Shown: in pieces, positions 1 through 9,028 of the stretch
Position numbering within the stretch: position 1 is the stretch's first letter
Layout of the letters: each line of letters opens with the position of its first letter
Assembly: GCF_031454155.1 (NCBI RefSeq)
Contig: NZ_JAVDQG010000006.1
Span: forward strand, 1-64,000
From: Desmospora profundinema
Lineage (GTDB): Bacteria; Bacillota; Bacilli; Thermoactinomycetales; DSM-45169
Length of the DNA stretch: 64,000 nt
Direction of reading: 5' to 3'
Program-made: the position numbers and the translations under genes
Notes under the pieces: model-generated
What the model saw: only the letters and a program-made list of their open reading frames with translations
Databases searched by the model: none
What the model was told of the DNA's origin: nothing

Positions 1-50
1 TTGATCCGGTCCCACTGTTCTGGCGTTAAGTCATGTCGTGTACTCATCAT
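1..50 (-). CDS. IS5-type transposase, N-terminal fragment cut by window edge
   Basis: Reading leftward from the ATG at 50 gives MMSTRHDLTPEQWDRI and runs off the window. An N-terminus of the form S-x-R-H-D-L-T-x-x-Q-W is typical of IS5-family (DUF4096/InsA-like) transposases, which cut and re-insert their own element. Only 16 residues are visible, so family membership rests on this motif. Its possible link to the short repeats at 869 and elsewhere is inference; IS5-group enzymes are known to mobilise MITEs. Confidence 0.6.
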   Translation of the reverse strand, partial: MMSTRHDLTPEQWDRI

Positions 51-163
51 ATTCACATCTTAACATCTATCGAAATATTTTTGAAATAGGTTCTAGTCAA
101 GATTACCATCCCACAACATTTGTTCTCTGAATGTTCCCCTCGCCTACAACGTGACTTTCCCTG

Positions 164-192
164 TTGCTGGATAAATATAGTTTTGTTACTAT
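164..192 (+). promoter_or_regulatory. Possible sigma-A promoter of the secreted protein gene
   Basis: TTGCTG (164-169) and TACTAT (187-192) lie 17 bases apart, about 30 bases upstream of the start at 223. Both hexamers match the sigma-A consensus in four of six positions. Confidence 0.35.
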
Positions 193-222
193 TATTTTGA
201 ATATTGGAAAGAGGTGGTAGTT

Positions 223-618
223 TTGCTGAAACGCTTAGGGATGTCTACCGTTGCTGTTGTTGTAGCTTTTATGATGGCTATTGCACCTCAATCGGCTTTT
301 GCAGATGAAACAAGATATTTTTATTTCGAAACGGAAGATGGTAAGTGGGATGGAAATATTCGTGTTCCCAACCACGGTACGGTGGGGATTGGATTTTACC
401 AACTAAAGCCGTCTTGGATAGCTCCATCATCCTTGAAGGTTCGCTTATGCAGATATGCCGGAGGTTGGCGTTGCACTTCCTATAAATCGCCGGCTTCAGG
501 TGGAAATTATGTGAGATTCACCAATATGTATGGCGACCATTATTATATAGACGTCAGAGATAGCTGGTCTGGTGGATCTGTTTCAGGAATGCTTGCCGTT
601 ACTGCATGGAAGCCGTAA
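223..618 (+). CDS. Small secreted protein of unknown function
   Basis: The TTG at 223 is chosen because GAGGTGG (211-217) sits at the right distance; an in-frame GTG at 214 lies inside that ribosome binding site. The 131-residue product starts with a Sec signal peptide: MLKR, then a hydrophobic core, then a probable cut after AFA at about residue 27. That leaves a mature chain of about 104 residues. It is rich in aromatic residues and glycine, with two cysteines 8 apart (RLCRYAGGWRC) that could form a disulfide, and no transmembrane segment. I do not recognise the family. It is a monocistronic gene with its own promoter-like sequence and terminator (776-802). Its place between a transposase fragment and a MITE suggests accessory DNA. 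An antimicrobial or matrix role is only a guess. Confidence 0.7.
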   Translation: MLKRLGMSTVAVVVAFMMAIAPQSAFADETRYFYFETEDGKWDGNIRVPNHGTVGIGFYQLKPSWIAPSSLKVRLCRYAGGWRCTSYKSPASGGNYVRFTNMYGDHYYIDVRDSWSGGSVSGMLAVTAWKP

Positions 619-775
619 CTTTTAATTTTAACTGGGATTTCCAGATCGATGTAGCGATGAGAACCGTCTCCATTTTCACGTTTCAATAAAAACGTCTCCG
701 TTGAAAAGCGAATGCAAAAAGAGCTTAAAACATGATAAGGGTAACGATGATGGAGACGAATAAATAATAGAAATC

Positions 776-802
776 AGACTGGGAAAGTACCAGTCTTTTT
801 TA
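776..802 (+). terminator. Rho-independent terminator
   Basis: AGACTGG / CCAGTCT stem with a 9-base loop, followed by TTTTTT. It is about 160 bases downstream of the secreted protein gene. The stretch between holds no convincing gene. Confidence 0.7.
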
Positions 803-868
803 CTTTTATGGAGGTAGCGCCAGGGCAGGTAGACACAACCTTCCAGTGAGAGGGGGTGAGGCAGCTTT

Positions 869-1013
869 TAGGGCGTGTCTGGTAATTCAATTTTCCGTGA
901 GAAAAAGGGAGGGTCGGTATGGCTGGCGGAAAGCCTTTGCGCTTTTTGCAACGAAACGAAGACAGCCATACCGGCCCGGAATCTCGCCCTACGGATTTAT
1001 CAGACACGCCCTA
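869..1013 (+). mobile_element. MITE copy A (145 bp)
   Basis: The ends form a terminal inverted repeat: TAGGGCGTGTCTGGTAA at the left and, inverted, the same with one change at the right (TTATCAGACACGCCCTA). Inside is a second inverted repeat, GGTCGGTATGGCTG near 914 and CAGCCATACCGGCC near 963, so the whole unit can fold as a nested hairpin. It has no transposase gene. A second complete copy of identical length lies at 26,941, and altered copies are at 33,790, 39,801 and 41,077. The TA at each tip is consistent with TA target duplication. Short ORFs across it on both strands are not genes. Confidence 0.85.
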
Positions 1014-1035
1014 GCCTGATTGTCTTCAGATCATT

Positions 1036-1144
1036 GAAATGGACCGGAAAAAAAGCGGAACCCGATCTTCTTTTTGTGAGGAATAATATAGGTATGGTTC
1101 AAGAAGGAAATAAATTCGTAGGAGAGAGGGATTTGACTGATCAG
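1036..1144 (+). repeat. 108-bp repeat, copy 1 (left of the B12 transport locus)
   Basis: This stretch begins GAAATGGACCGGAAAAAAAG and ends TTTGACTGATCA. It matches 4887-4991 in the same orientation, with scattered substitutions and small indels. The two copies bracket the cobalamin riboswitch and transporter genes. In one frame both read K-W-T-x-K-K followed by D-L-x-F-V, so the repeat may derive from an old coding sequence. No intact gene remains. Confidence 0.7.
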
Positions 1145-1147
1145 TGA

Positions 1148-1332
1148 GCCTGGCCCAAGCTTTGATTATGCCCCTTAACGAAATCGGTTTATTCTGGATA
1201 GTCTATTTCGAAATTGATATGGTGAAATAGACCATGGTAGCAGCCTAGGGGCCACATTATCCTCCGTACAAAGTCAACATGAAAGAGTGCACGGAAAAAG
1301 CAGCCAAATAGTCTATCAATCCCTATCTGTAA
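1148..1332. other. Intergenic stretch with one hairpin, no gene seen
   Basis: Between the repeat and the riboswitch promoter the only clear structure is an inverted repeat, GTCTATTTC and GAAATAGAC (about 1200-1231), with no U-tract. I see no credible coding region. Confidence 0.5.
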
Positions 1333-1361
1333 TTTACTTATATGTTAAGATTTAATATAAT
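1333..1361 (+). promoter_or_regulatory. Sigma-A promoter of the B12 transport operon
   Basis: TTTACT (1333-1338) and TATAAT (1356-1361) are spaced by 17 bases. Transcription would start near 1368, about 20 bases before the riboswitch. Confidence 0.6.
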
Positions 1362-1387
1362 GCTCGTATGTAGACAATTTTATAGCG

Positions 1388-1558
1388 AAGCTGCCGGGTG
1401 CCCTTGTTTTGCCAAGGGGTAACAGGGAATCGGGTGAAAATCCCGAGCGGTCCCGCCACTGTAACCGGAGAGCTCTCTTTGTAAGGATGCCACTCGAAGC
1501 ACGGGGAAGGCGAAAGGGGAGCGATGACACGGAAGCCAGGAGACCTACCCGGTATGCT
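1388..1558 (+). promoter_or_regulatory. Cobalamin (B12) riboswitch
   Basis: The conserved core is present: GCCGGGTG at the 5' end, GGGAATCGGGTGAAAATCCC, then CGGTCCCGCCACTGTAACCGG, and the B12 box GGAAGCCAGGAGACCTACCC at 1531-1550. The 5' CCGGGT pairs with the 3' ACCCGG to close P1. The class binds adenosylcobalamin and related cobalamins and turns off import genes when B12 is plentiful. A terminator follows at 1648-1680, so control is probably by premature termination before the permease gene. Confidence 0.93.
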
Positions 1559-1647
1559 GCACCCAAAACCTTCGAGGAAAGGGAGGGGTGTACGAAGATG
1601 AGGCATCGATACATAAGGTTTGTTTTGTCGTGTCCAAATTCGTACCC

Positions 1648-1681
1648 ATAGCCCGAACCGCATAGGTTGGGGCTTTTTTAC
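1648..1681 (+). terminator. Riboswitch expression-platform terminator
   Basis: AGCCC-GAACC pairs with GGTT-GGGGCT, followed by TTTTTA. It lies between the cobalamin aptamer and the transporter start, as expected for an OFF switch acting by attenuation. Confidence 0.8.
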
Positions 1682-1716
1682 GGTTGTTGTGATTTGGTGA
1701 AAAAGAGGGTGGTTTA

Positions 1717-2817
1717 TTGCGGGTTCTCAAAGCGGATGACACGGTAATGATGCGCGTACGGCCAAAGTTGGAAACGCACTTCCCACTGATCGTGGCGGGA
1801 CTGTTACTGACGCTGTTCATTTCTGTCACTGCATCGGTGATGATCGGGCCCATTTCAATTCCGCCGCAGATCATCTGGAAAATCGCTTTTTCCCATATTC
1901 CCGGGGTCGGCGGCTGGATCGAACCGGACTGGTCCAAGGCGAGAGAGACGATTATCTGGGAGATCCGTTTCCCCCGTGTACTGCTGGGGGTACTGGTCGG
2001 TGCCGGGCTGGCGGTGGTGGGGGCTGCGATGCAGGCATTATTCAAAAATGCGCTGGTCGATCCCTTTATCATGGGAGTATCCTCAGGTGCTTCTGTGGGA
2101 GCGACCCTGGTGATCCTGATGGGTGCCTTCAGCGTCTTCGGCATGTACGCCCTTTCCATCGCCGCCTTTCTCGGCGCATTGACCGCTATCACGTTTGTGC
2201 TTGTGCTGTCCCAGGTGCAGGGGCGTGCGACTCCCATCCGCATGTTGTTGACCGGGATCGCCGTCTCTGCCATCGGTTCGGCGGTCACCAATTTGATCAT
2301 CGCCCTCGCTAAGAATGAAGCAGGCATCCGGGATGCGCTGTTCTGGCTGTTTGGTAGCTTGACCGGCGCCAAGTGGGAGTATCTAAAGATTCCGGGGCTG
2401 GTTGTGGTCATGGGGGGGCTTCTGTTGATTTCCCAATATCGCCCGCTTAACGCGATGCTGATGGGGGAAGAGACGGCTGGTACCCTCGGCGTCAACACCC
2501 ATCGATTTCGTATCTTCATCATCGTCTTGTCAGCGCTCCTGACGGGGGTGATCGTATCAGTCAGCGGGGTGATCGGCTTTGTTGGTCTGATGATCCCGCA
2601 TATGGTCCGGCCCGTCATTGGTTCAGATCACCGCCGTCTCCTGCCTGTCAGCGCCCTTTGGGGAGCGATTTTCGTTGTGTGGGTGGACGTGCTGGCCCGT
2701 ATGATCATCGCTCCGGAAGAACTGCCGATCGGGATCGTCACCGCCTTGTGTGGGGGCCCCTTCTTTCTGTGGATCATGCGTCGCAATCTGTATTCCTTTG
2801 GAGGGGATGGTCGATGA
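1717..2817 (+). CDS. btuC: Cobalamin/iron-type ABC transporter permease (FecCD family)
   Basis: This is the membrane permease of a type II ABC importer, which passes B12 (inferred from the riboswitch) across the cytoplasmic membrane using ATP. The 366-residue product has the usual FecCD length and about ten hydrophobic segments. It carries the conserved block GAAMQALFKNALVDPFIMG and the C-terminal GFVGLMIPHMVRPVIG. The TTG at 1717 is chosen for its AAGAGGGTGG site; a later ATG (1747) would lose only a few residues. The stop overlaps the ATPase start (ATGA), indicating translational coupling. FecCD permeases also carry siderophores; the substrate call rests on the regulation. Confidence 0.88.
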   Translation: MRVLKADDTVMMRVRPKLETHFPLIVAGLLLTLFISVTASVMIGPISIPPQIIWKIAFSHIPGVGGWIEPDWSKARETIIWEIRFPRVLLGVLVGAGLAVVGAAMQALFKNALVDPFIMGVSSGASVGATLVILMGAFSVFGMYALSIAAFLGALTAITFVLVLSQVQGRATPIRMLLTGIAVSAIGSAVTNLIIALAKNEAGIRDALFWLFGSLTGAKWEYLKIPGLVVVMGGLLLISQYRPLNAMLMGEETAGTLGVNTHRFRIFIIVLSALLTGVIVSVSGVIGFVGLMIPHMVRPVIGSDHRRLLPVSALWGAIFVVWVDVLARMIIAPEELPIGIVTALCGGPFFLWIMRRNLYSFGGDGR

Positions 2818-3602
2818 AGCTACAAGCAGAAAAAATAACCCTCACCATCGCCAAAAATCGGCTGTTGGACGAAGTGGGGATCCAAGTGGAGCCAGGGGAG
2901 TTCGTCGGTTTGATCGGTCCTAACGGTAGCGGGAAATCCACCTTGATTAAAACGATTTATCAGCATTTGCGGCCGGACGCGGGCTGGATCTCCCTGGATG
3001 AACGGGATCTATCGACTCTTTCCTCCCGACAGACCGCCCAAGCGATGAGCGTCGTCCGGCAGGAATCGGCTGACGGGGGTGAGTTTACGGTACGAGAGAT
3101 TGTGATGATGGGCCGATATCCGTACAAGCGTTTCCTAGAGGGGGACACAGAAAAAGACTGGGAGATCGTGGTTGATGCTCTGGATCAAGTGGGTATGACT
3201 CGGTTGGCCGATCAACCCTTTATGAAGTGTTCCGGCGGTGAGAAACAGCGGGTGTTGATCGCCCGATCCCTGGCTCAACAAGCCGACTTTCTAATCCTGG
3301 ACGAGCCGACCAACCATCTGGATATACGCTATCAGCTACAGATCATGGATCTGATCTCCGAAATCGGCGTAACCGCGTTAGCCGCGTTGCACGATCTGAA
3401 TATCGCCGCCGCTTACTGTGACCGGCTATTTGTGATCGAATCGGGCAGAATGGTCGCTTCGGGCAGGCCGGAACAGGTACTCTGCCCCGAGTTGTTGCGC
3501 GAAGTGTTCGGGGTGGAGGCGGAAGTGGAACGCCATCGCCGGACGGGGAAGATCCATGTGTTGTTTTTGTCGGACAGGCCAGAAAAAAGCTTAAGAGCGT
3601 AG
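2814..3602 (+). CDS. btuD: Cobalamin/iron-type ABC transporter ATPase
   Basis: A 262-residue cytoplasmic ATPase that powers the permease encoded just upstream. It shows Walker A GPNGSGKS (35-42), signature CSGGEKQR (from 139), Walker B ILDEP (161-165) and an H-loop histidine in ALHDLN (193). The ATG at 2814 overlaps the permease stop. A longer open frame starting upstream only reads through the permease gene in another frame and is rejected. The C-terminal region after the H-loop is short, as in BtuD/FhuC-type ATPases. Confidence 0.88.
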   Translation: MKLQAEKITLTIAKNRLLDEVGIQVEPGEFVGLIGPNGSGKSTLIKTIYQHLRPDAGWISLDERDLSTLSSRQTAQAMSVVRQESADGGEFTVREIVMMGRYPYKRFLEGDTEKDWEIVVDALDQVGMTRLADQPFMKCSGGEKQRVLIARSLAQQADFLILDEPTNHLDIRYQLQIMDLISEIGVTALAALHDLNIAAAYCDRLFVIESGRMVASGRPEQVLCPELLREVFGVEAEVERHRRTGKIHVLFLSDRPEKSLRA

Positions 3603-3712
3603 CCCGGTCGGTAGAAATGAGTTAGGAGCCGCAAGCCGGGTCTATCGCGTACAAAAGAATGACAAGATTCCCATCTTAGATAGATCGGGTATGCTTCGAT
3701 CTGCTACTTTGT

Positions 3713-4810
3713 TTGTACGACAATCGTTGCTTCATGTACCTGATGGGGGTGATCGATTTGTTCCGTTCTTTTAGCGCTGGCACGGGCCGGCAGATTTTGA
3801 GAGGGGCAAGGGAGGAGAAGAGAGCAAGCCTGCTTTTTAAGGCGCGTGTTTTCTCTTCGTTCCTTGTTGTCGCAGTACTGGTGACAGCCTGCGGTCGAGG
3901 GGCGGAGCCCGGTGGTGGGGAGGGGACTCTTTCTTCCGGTGAGAGGGTAACCGTTGACAGCATGGGCCAGGAGCTGGAGTTCACCGCAGTTCCACAGCGG
4001 GCGGTCAGTCTGGATCAAAATACGACGGAAAACATGCTGGCGCTGGGTCTGGAAGAATATATGGTAGGAACGGCGTATATGAATGATCAGATCCTTCCTG
4101 AGTATAAAAGGGCATATGAAAAAGTTCCCGTGTTGGCGGAGCGCTACCCATCCCTAGAAGCCCTGTTATCGGTGGATCCCGACTTTGTATACGGCCAGAT
4201 CTACTCTTTCAATGAAAAGAGATTGGCTACAGTGGAAAGTTATACGGACAAAGGGATTGCGGCTTATGTCACCAAAGGAAATTACGTAAAGGGCCGACCG
4301 ACCATGGATGACGTGTACGCCGACTTCCGTAATCTGGGCCGGATCTTTCGCGTGGAATCCCGGGCGCAAAACCTGATCGAACAGATGAAAGAGAGGATCG
4401 ACCAAGTACAAAAGAGGGTGGGCCGGCAGAGTGAGCCGGTCAAAGTGTTGGTATACGACAGCGGAAAAAACGGTCTCTACACCGCGGGGCGCTCCCTTGA
4501 AACCGAATTGATCCGCCTCGCCGGAGGGGAGAATGTATTTGGCGACTTGGATAAAGACTGGGCGCAAGTGAGTTGGGAAGAAGTGGTGAAGCGTAGGCCG
4601 GAAGTGATTGTAGTCAACGATTACGGCAAGCAATCCGCCGATGAAAAGATCAAAGAGATTCTGGACAATTCCAAGTTAAAAGGAACGCCGGCGGTCCAAA
4701 ATAAACGGTTTGTCGTGATTCCCTTAACCGGTGCTTTTGAGGGGGTGCGGAACGCCGATACGGTGGAAACCCTCGCCAAGGGATTTTATCCCGAAAAATT
4801 TGAGCCTTAA
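3713..4810 (+). CDS. btuF: B12-type ABC transporter substrate-binding lipoprotein
   Basis: An extracellular binding protein tethered by lipid. A hydrophobic stretch ends in LVTAC, a lipobox whose Cys (residue 60 of the longest frame) would be acylated. The mature part is a periplasmic-binding-protein-type (BtuF/FepB, Fe-B12) domain. The start is uncertain: ATG 3713 gives an over-long N-terminus before the signal peptide, and ATG 3743 or TTG 3798 would give more normal leaders, with no clearly best ribosome binding site. The gene lies 110 bases after the ATPase gene and is probably co-transcribed under the riboswitch. Siderophore binding cannot be excluded from sequence. Confidence 0.82.
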   Translation: MYDNRCFMYLMGVIDLFRSFSAGTGRQILRGAREEKRASLLFKARVFSSFLVVAVLVTACGRGAEPGGGEGTLSSGERVTVDSMGQELEFTAVPQRAVSLDQNTTENMLALGLEEYMVGTAYMNDQILPEYKRAYEKVPVLAERYPSLEALLSVDPDFVYGQIYSFNEKRLATVESYTDKGIAAYVTKGNYVKGRPTMDDVYADFRNLGRIFRVESRAQNLIEQMKERIDQVQKRVGRQSEPVKVLVYDSGKNGLYTAGRSLETELIRLAGGENVFGDLDKDWAQVSWEEVVKRRPEVIVVNDYGKQSADEKIKEILDNSKLKGTPAVQNKRFVVIPLTGAFEGVRNADTVETLAKGFYPEKFEP

Positions 4811-4825
4811 CCCTTGGTACGTAAA

Positions 4826-4852
4826 ATCCGCATAGCGAAAGCGGATGTTTTC
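4826..4852 (+). terminator. Terminator after the B12 transport operon
   Basis: ATCCGC / GCGGAT stem with an 8-9-base loop, then GTTTTCCC. A weak U-tract, but well placed 16 bases after the binding-protein stop. Confidence 0.5.
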
Positions 4853-4886
4853 CCATACTCAATCATGGAAGACGATTACTGCCGAT

Positions 4887-4991
4887 AAAATGGACCGAAA
4901 AAAAGTGGAGCGATCTTCCTTTTGTAGGGGAATAATTAAGCATGATTCACAAGTTTAATAGAATCGTAGGAAAAAGGTATCTGACTGATCA
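4887..4991 (+). repeat. 108-bp repeat, copy 2 (right of the B12 transport locus)
   Basis: Same orientation as 1036-1144, starting AAAATGGACCGAAAAAAAG and ending CTGACTGATCA. The two copies are diverged, so the duplication is not recent. A terminator (5015-5044) follows. Confidence 0.7.
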
Positions 4992-5014
4992 AGTCGGATC
5001 CCTCTCTTAATAAT

Positions 5015-5044
5015 GGCCCACCAAATTTCAGTGGGCTTTTTTGT
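5015..5044 (+). terminator. Rho-independent terminator
   Basis: GCCCAC / GTGGGC stem with a 9-base loop, then a long U-tract. It sits just after repeat copy 2. Between here and the SelO start (5269) I see only a TATAAT at 5125-5130 as a possible -10 box. Confidence 0.75.
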
Positions 5045-5268
5045 GTTGTTTATGATTGAATCGCAAAAATTTCTCCCGAGTGGGCCGTTTTGTCGTGTTT
5101 ACATAATCGACAGGGTGGAAATGGTATAATAAATCTGCATGAGTACACGCTAAATGTATGGTATACAAAACTGAAACAGAATACGAAAAGATCCAAAAAC
5201 CACGGTGATGATTGTCCGTTGTAAAAGAAATTACATATAAAAAACTTTATTTATAGAAGGAGATAGAA

Positions 5269-6738
5269 ATGACAGTAAAAAAAACAGTCATTGACGCAGG
5301 CTGGAATATCGACAATAGTTATGCTCGTTTGCCGAAATCGCTTTTTTCCAGTCTCAGCCCGAACCCTGTGCGCTCTCCGAAGTTGGTGATTGTAAATGAG
5401 TCTCTGGCAACATCTCTGGGATTGGATCCGCAAGCGTTGCAGAGCAGTGCTGGTGTAGCGGTGCTTGCCGGCAATCAGATTCCCGACGGAGCTGAGCCGC
5501 TTGCTCAAGCTTATGCAGGGCATCAGTTCGGGCATTTTACCATGCTAGGGGATGGCCGGGCACTGCTGATCGGTGAACAGATCACTCCTCAGGGTGAACG
5601 ATTTGATATTCAGCTGAAGGGTTCAGGCAGAACACCATACTCACGCCAGGGTGATGGTCGAGCGGCACTAGGGCCGATGCTGCGAGAATACCTGATCAGT
5701 GAAGCCATGCATACTCTTGGTATTCCTACCACTCGCAGCTTGGCGGTGGTGACAACCGGTGAGTCTGTAATCCGTGAAACGGAGTTACCCGGTGCCGTTC
5801 TGACTCGTGTGGCTGCCAGTCACTTGCGTGTCGGCACCTTCCAATACATAGCAAAATGGGGCGCGCTTGATGAACTTCGCATCTTAGCCGATTATACTTT
5901 GAAAAGACATTTTCCAGAAGCGGATGAGAACCGCTATCTTTTCCTCCTTCAGCAGGTCATCAAGCGGCAGGCTGTGCTCATTGCCAAATGGCAGCTCGTC
6001 GGTTTTATTCATGGGGTGATGAACACCGACAACATGGCGCTTAGCGGTGAAACCATCGATTATGGTCCTTGCGCGTTCATGGATGTCTACGACCCGGCAA
6101 CGGTTTTCAGTTCCATTGATATTCGCGGCCGCTACTCCTATGGCAATCAGCCGCGTATTGCCGTGTGGAATCTTGCCAGATTTGCCGAAACATTATTGCC
6201 TCTGCTACACACCGACGCGGATGAGGCGGTTAAATTGGCCAAAGATACCCTTTCCGATTTTGCCGAGTTATATGACCGTTATTGGCTCAACGGAATGAGG
6301 GCAAAACTTGGCCTGTTTAATGAAGAGCCACAGGATCGATCCCTTATTGAAGACCTCCTCAGTATGATGGAGAGGCATCGTGCAGATTACACCAATACGT
6401 TCCGCGCGCTAACTTTTGATGAGTTGGAGGATATGGTTCTGTTTGATACGCCGGAATTTGTTAAGTGGTATGAGCGATGGCAGGAGAGATTAGAAAGGCA
6501 ACAGGAACCAAAAGACGCCTCACATGAATTGATGCGGAACAGTAATCCCGCGGTCATCCCTCGCAACCACCGGGTGGAAGAAGCCCTGGAAGCTGCGGTT
6601 GAACAGGGAGACTACCGTGTGATGGAACGGTTTCTTGATGTACTTTCGAACCCGTATGCGCACTCCCCGGAACAAGAGGATTACACCACACCGCCTGCAC
6701 CATCCACGACACCTTATCGAACGTTTTGTGGTACGTGA
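5269..6738 (+). CDS. selO: Protein adenylyltransferase SelO (YdiU/UPF0061 family)
   Basis: A pseudokinase-fold enzyme that moves AMP from ATP onto Ser/Thr/Tyr of target proteins; in E. coli it is linked to redox homeostasis. The 489-residue length is normal. Conserved family blocks are present: [20 protein letters not shown], the helix [31 protein letters not shown] with its metal/catalytic region, and DYGPCAFMD. The C-terminus ends in a conserved C-G-T. The ATG follows AGAAGGAGATAGAA. The gene is monocistronic, with a terminator at 6762. Target proteins are unknown. The neighbouring thioredoxin-domain gene may share a redox theme. Confidence 0.93.
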   Translation: MTVKKTVIDAGWNIDNSYARLPKSLFSSLSPNPVRSPKLVIVNESLATSLGLDPQALQSSAGVAVLAGNQIPDGAEPLAQAYAGHQFGHFTMLGDGRALLIGEQITPQGERFDIQLKGSGRTPYSRQGDGRAALGPMLREYLISEAMHTLGIPTTRSLAVVTTGESVIRETELPGAVLTRVAASHLRVGTFQYIAKWGALDELRILADYTLKRHFPEADENRYLFLLQQVIKRQAVLIAKWQLVGFIHGVMNTDNMALSGETIDYGPCAFMDVYDPATVFSSIDIRGRYSYGNQPRIAVWNLARFAETLLPLLHTDADEAVKLAKDTLSDFAELYDRYWLNGMRAKLGLFNEEPQDRSLIEDLLSMMERHRADYTNTFRALTFDELEDMVLFDTPEFVKWYERWQERLERQQEPKDASHELMRNSNPAVIPRNHRVEEALEAAVEQGDYRVMERFLDVLSNPYAHSPEQEDYTTPPAPSTTPYRTFCGT

Positions 6739-6761
6739 TTGAACAAACTTGATATAAGGAG

Positions 6762-6786
6762 ACCGCCCGAATCAGGGTGGTTTTTT
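6762..6786 (+). terminator. Terminator after selO
   Basis: ACCGCCC / GGGTGGT stem with a 6-base loop, followed by TTTTTT. Confidence 0.75.
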
Positions 6787-6886
6787 CATGGCTTGTTAGA
6801 GGTATGGTGAGTGAAATCAGTTTTTGGTTATTTTTTGGTTAGACTGGACTGTGATACGATGAACCGACAGTACAGGAGGTGGTTTT

Positions 6887-8950
6887 ATGAGTGAACCGAA
6901 CCGTCTGATCGAGGAAAAATCGCCGTATTTACTTCAGCATGCCCACAACCCGGTGGATTGGTATCCATGGAGTGAGGAGGCGTTTGAAAAAGCGAGGAAG
7001 GAAGACAAGCCTGTCTTTCTGTCGATCGGTTATTCCACCTGTCACTGGTGTCATGTGATGGAACGGGAATCCTTTGAGGATGAGGAAGTGGCGGAGCTGT
7101 TGAATCGGGAGTTCGTTTCCGTCAAAGTGGATCGGGAGGAACGTCCGGATGTGGATCATTTGTATATGTCGGTGTGTCAGGCGTTGACAGGGCACGGGGG
7201 ATGGCCGTTGACGGTGATCCTGACACCGGAGCAGAAGCCATTTTTTGCTGGGACGTATTTTCCAAAGGAAAACCGAATGGGTCACCGCGGGCTGATGGAG
7301 ATCCTGGAACGGATCGCCCAAGCGTGGAAACAGGAGCGGGTGAAGATAGAGGACGTGGGCCATCAGATCACCGATGCGTTGCAGACGCAGTTGACGGAGA
7401 TGGAGGGAGGGGAGCTGTCACCGGAGATCATCGGGGAAGGGTTTCAGCAATTTCAATCCACCTTTGATGATCGTTATGGTGGATTCGGATCAGCTCCGAA
7501 ATTTCCCCGCCCACACGACTTCCTGTTTTTACTCAGATATTGGCGGGAACAGGGAGAGCCCAAAGCGTTGGCGATGGTGGAACATACCCTGGAAGCGATG
7601 CGGCGGGGCGGGATATTTGATCATATCGGGTTTGGCTTCGCACGTTATTCGGTAGATGAGAAGTGGCTGGTTCCCCATTTCGAAAAGATGCTGTATGACA
7701 ACGCACTGTTGGCTCTGGCTTACCTGGAGGCATACCAAGCGACGGGAAAAGAAAGGTATGCGCAGGTGGCCCAGGAGATTTTCGCTTATGTGTTGCGGGA
7801 TATGACGGACGCGAAGGGCGGCTTCTATTCCGCCGAGGATGCCGATTCGGAAGGGGAGGAGGGGAAATTTTACGTCTGGACCCCCGAAGAAATCCATGAG
7901 GTGTTGGGGGAGGAAAAAGGAGCACGTTTTTGTGACAGCTTTGATATCACAGCTGGCGGCAACTTCGAGGAAAAAAGCATCCCCAACCAAATCGGGATCG
8001 ATCTGGCGGAAGTCGCTTCCCGGCACGGTATGGAGAAAAGGGAGCTGGCAATTGAGTTGGAAAACGCCCGGCAGCAGCTGTTCCAAGTCCGGGAAAAGCG
8101 GATTCATCCCCATAAGGATGACAAGATTTTAACCTCCTGGAACGGACTCATGATCGCCGCACTGGCCCGGGGGGCACGGGTGCTGGGGGATGAAAGCTAT
8201 CGTCAGGCGGCGGAGCGGGCCGTTTCCTTTCTCTTAAATGAGCTGACCCGGGAAGATGGGCGGCTGCTCGCCCGGTACCGGGACGGAGAGGCGGCCATTC
8301 CCGCCTACTTGGATGATTACGCCAATCTGACGTGGGGATTGCTGGAGCTATATGAGGCCACTTTCGACGCTGTTCATCTGGAAACGGCATTGGAACTGAC
8401 GGAGTCGATGTTGGACCTCTTCGGTGATGATGGGGAAGGCGGTTTGTTTTTCACCGGAAAGGACGCAGAGCGACTGCTCGCCCGCAATAAGGAAGTGTAC
8501 GACGGGGCGACCCCCTCCGGAAATGCGGTGGCGGCTTTCAACCTGGTGCGGATCGCCCATCTCACCGGCTCCACCGAGTGGAGGGAACGGTCCGACAGGC
8601 AACTGAAAGCTTTCGGCGGGACGGTGAAACGTTCTCCGACGGCGTTCTCCTTTTTCCTAACGGCGTTGCAGGGAGCGTTGGGAACCTCCCGCGAGATCGT
8701 GATTGCTGGGCGTAAAGGCGATCCTGCTACACGGGAGATGCTCCAAGCGGTTCAACAGGCTTATCTCCCGGAGGCGGTGCTGTTGTTCCGTTCGGAGGGA
8801 GAAACGGAAACCCTCGACCGGATTGCCCCGTTTACAAAAGAACAGAATCCGGTGGAAGGACGGCCCACGGCCTATGTGTGCCAAAACCAAGCCTGCCGTC
8901 AGCCGGTCCATACAGTGGACGAGTTAAAAAATCAACTGGATACGAAATAA
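6887..8950 (+). CDS. yyaL: YyaL-like thioredoxin-domain protein (DUF255, SPATA20 family)
   Basis: A 687-residue protein with an N-terminal thioredoxin-like DUF255 domain (about 1-165) and a C-terminal six-hairpin, glycosidase-like barrel. The redox motif CHWC is at 52-55 inside the family-typical block [16 protein letters not shown]. The C-terminal half resembles N-acylglucosamine 2-epimerase folds, but no reaction is established for the bacterial family. The start follows ACAGGAGGTGG. No signal peptide, so probably cytoplasmic. It is followed by a bidirectional terminator. The fold call is sure; the function is not. Confidence 0.9.
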   Translation: MSEPNRLIEEKSPYLLQHAHNPVDWYPWSEEAFEKARKEDKPVFLSIGYSTCHWCHVMERESFEDEEVAELLNREFVSVKVDREERPDVDHLYMSVCQALTGHGGWPLTVILTPEQKPFFAGTYFPKENRMGHRGLMEILERIAQAWKQERVKIEDVGHQITDALQTQLTEMEGGELSPEIIGEGFQQFQSTFDDRYGGFGSAPKFPRPHDFLFLLRYWREQGEPKALAMVEHTLEAMRRGGIFDHIGFGFARYSVDEKWLVPHFEKMLYDNALLALAYLEAYQATGKERYAQVAQEIFAYVLRDMTDAKGGFYSAEDADSEGEEGKFYVWTPEEIHEVLGEEKGARFCDSFDITAGGNFEEKSIPNQIGIDLAEVASRHGMEKRELAIELENARQQLFQVREKRIHPHKDDKILTSWNGLMIAALARGARVLGDESYRQAAERAVSFLLNELTREDGRLLARYRDGEAAIPAYLDDYANLTWGLLELYEATFDAVHLETALELTESMLDLFGDDGEGGLFFTGKDAERLLARNKEVYDGATPSGNAVAAFNLVRIAHLTGSTEWRERSDRQLKAFGGTVKRSPTAFSFFLTALQGALGTSREIVIAGRKGDPATREMLQAVQQAYLPEAVLLFRSEGETETLDRIAPFTKEQNPVEGRPTAYVCQNQACRQPVHTVDELKNQLDTK

Positions 8951-8952
8951 AG

Positions 8953-8983
8953 AAAACGCCTCCCTGATGTGGGAGGCGTTTAT
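8953..8983. terminator. Bidirectional terminator between yyaL and the ABC-2 operon
   Basis: AACGCCTCCC / GGGAGGCGTT stem with a 6-base loop. There is a T-run to the right and an A-run to the left, so it can end transcription from both convergent units. Confidence 0.8.
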
Positions 8984-9028
8984 TCGTGGTAGAGAGGATT
9001 ATCATTCACAGTTCCATGTCTATGAGGG

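Noticed and set aside
875-1147. 90-codon frame across MITE A and the 108-bp repeat
   Set aside because: It joins two unrelated repeats and has no homologue pattern; the same sequence is read in other frames in the other copies.
1545-2618. Long minus-strand frame (357 codons) opposite btuC
   Set aside because: It lies antisense to a clear FecCD permease, and its product is a low-complexity Pro/Thr/Ala/Ile chain without family features.
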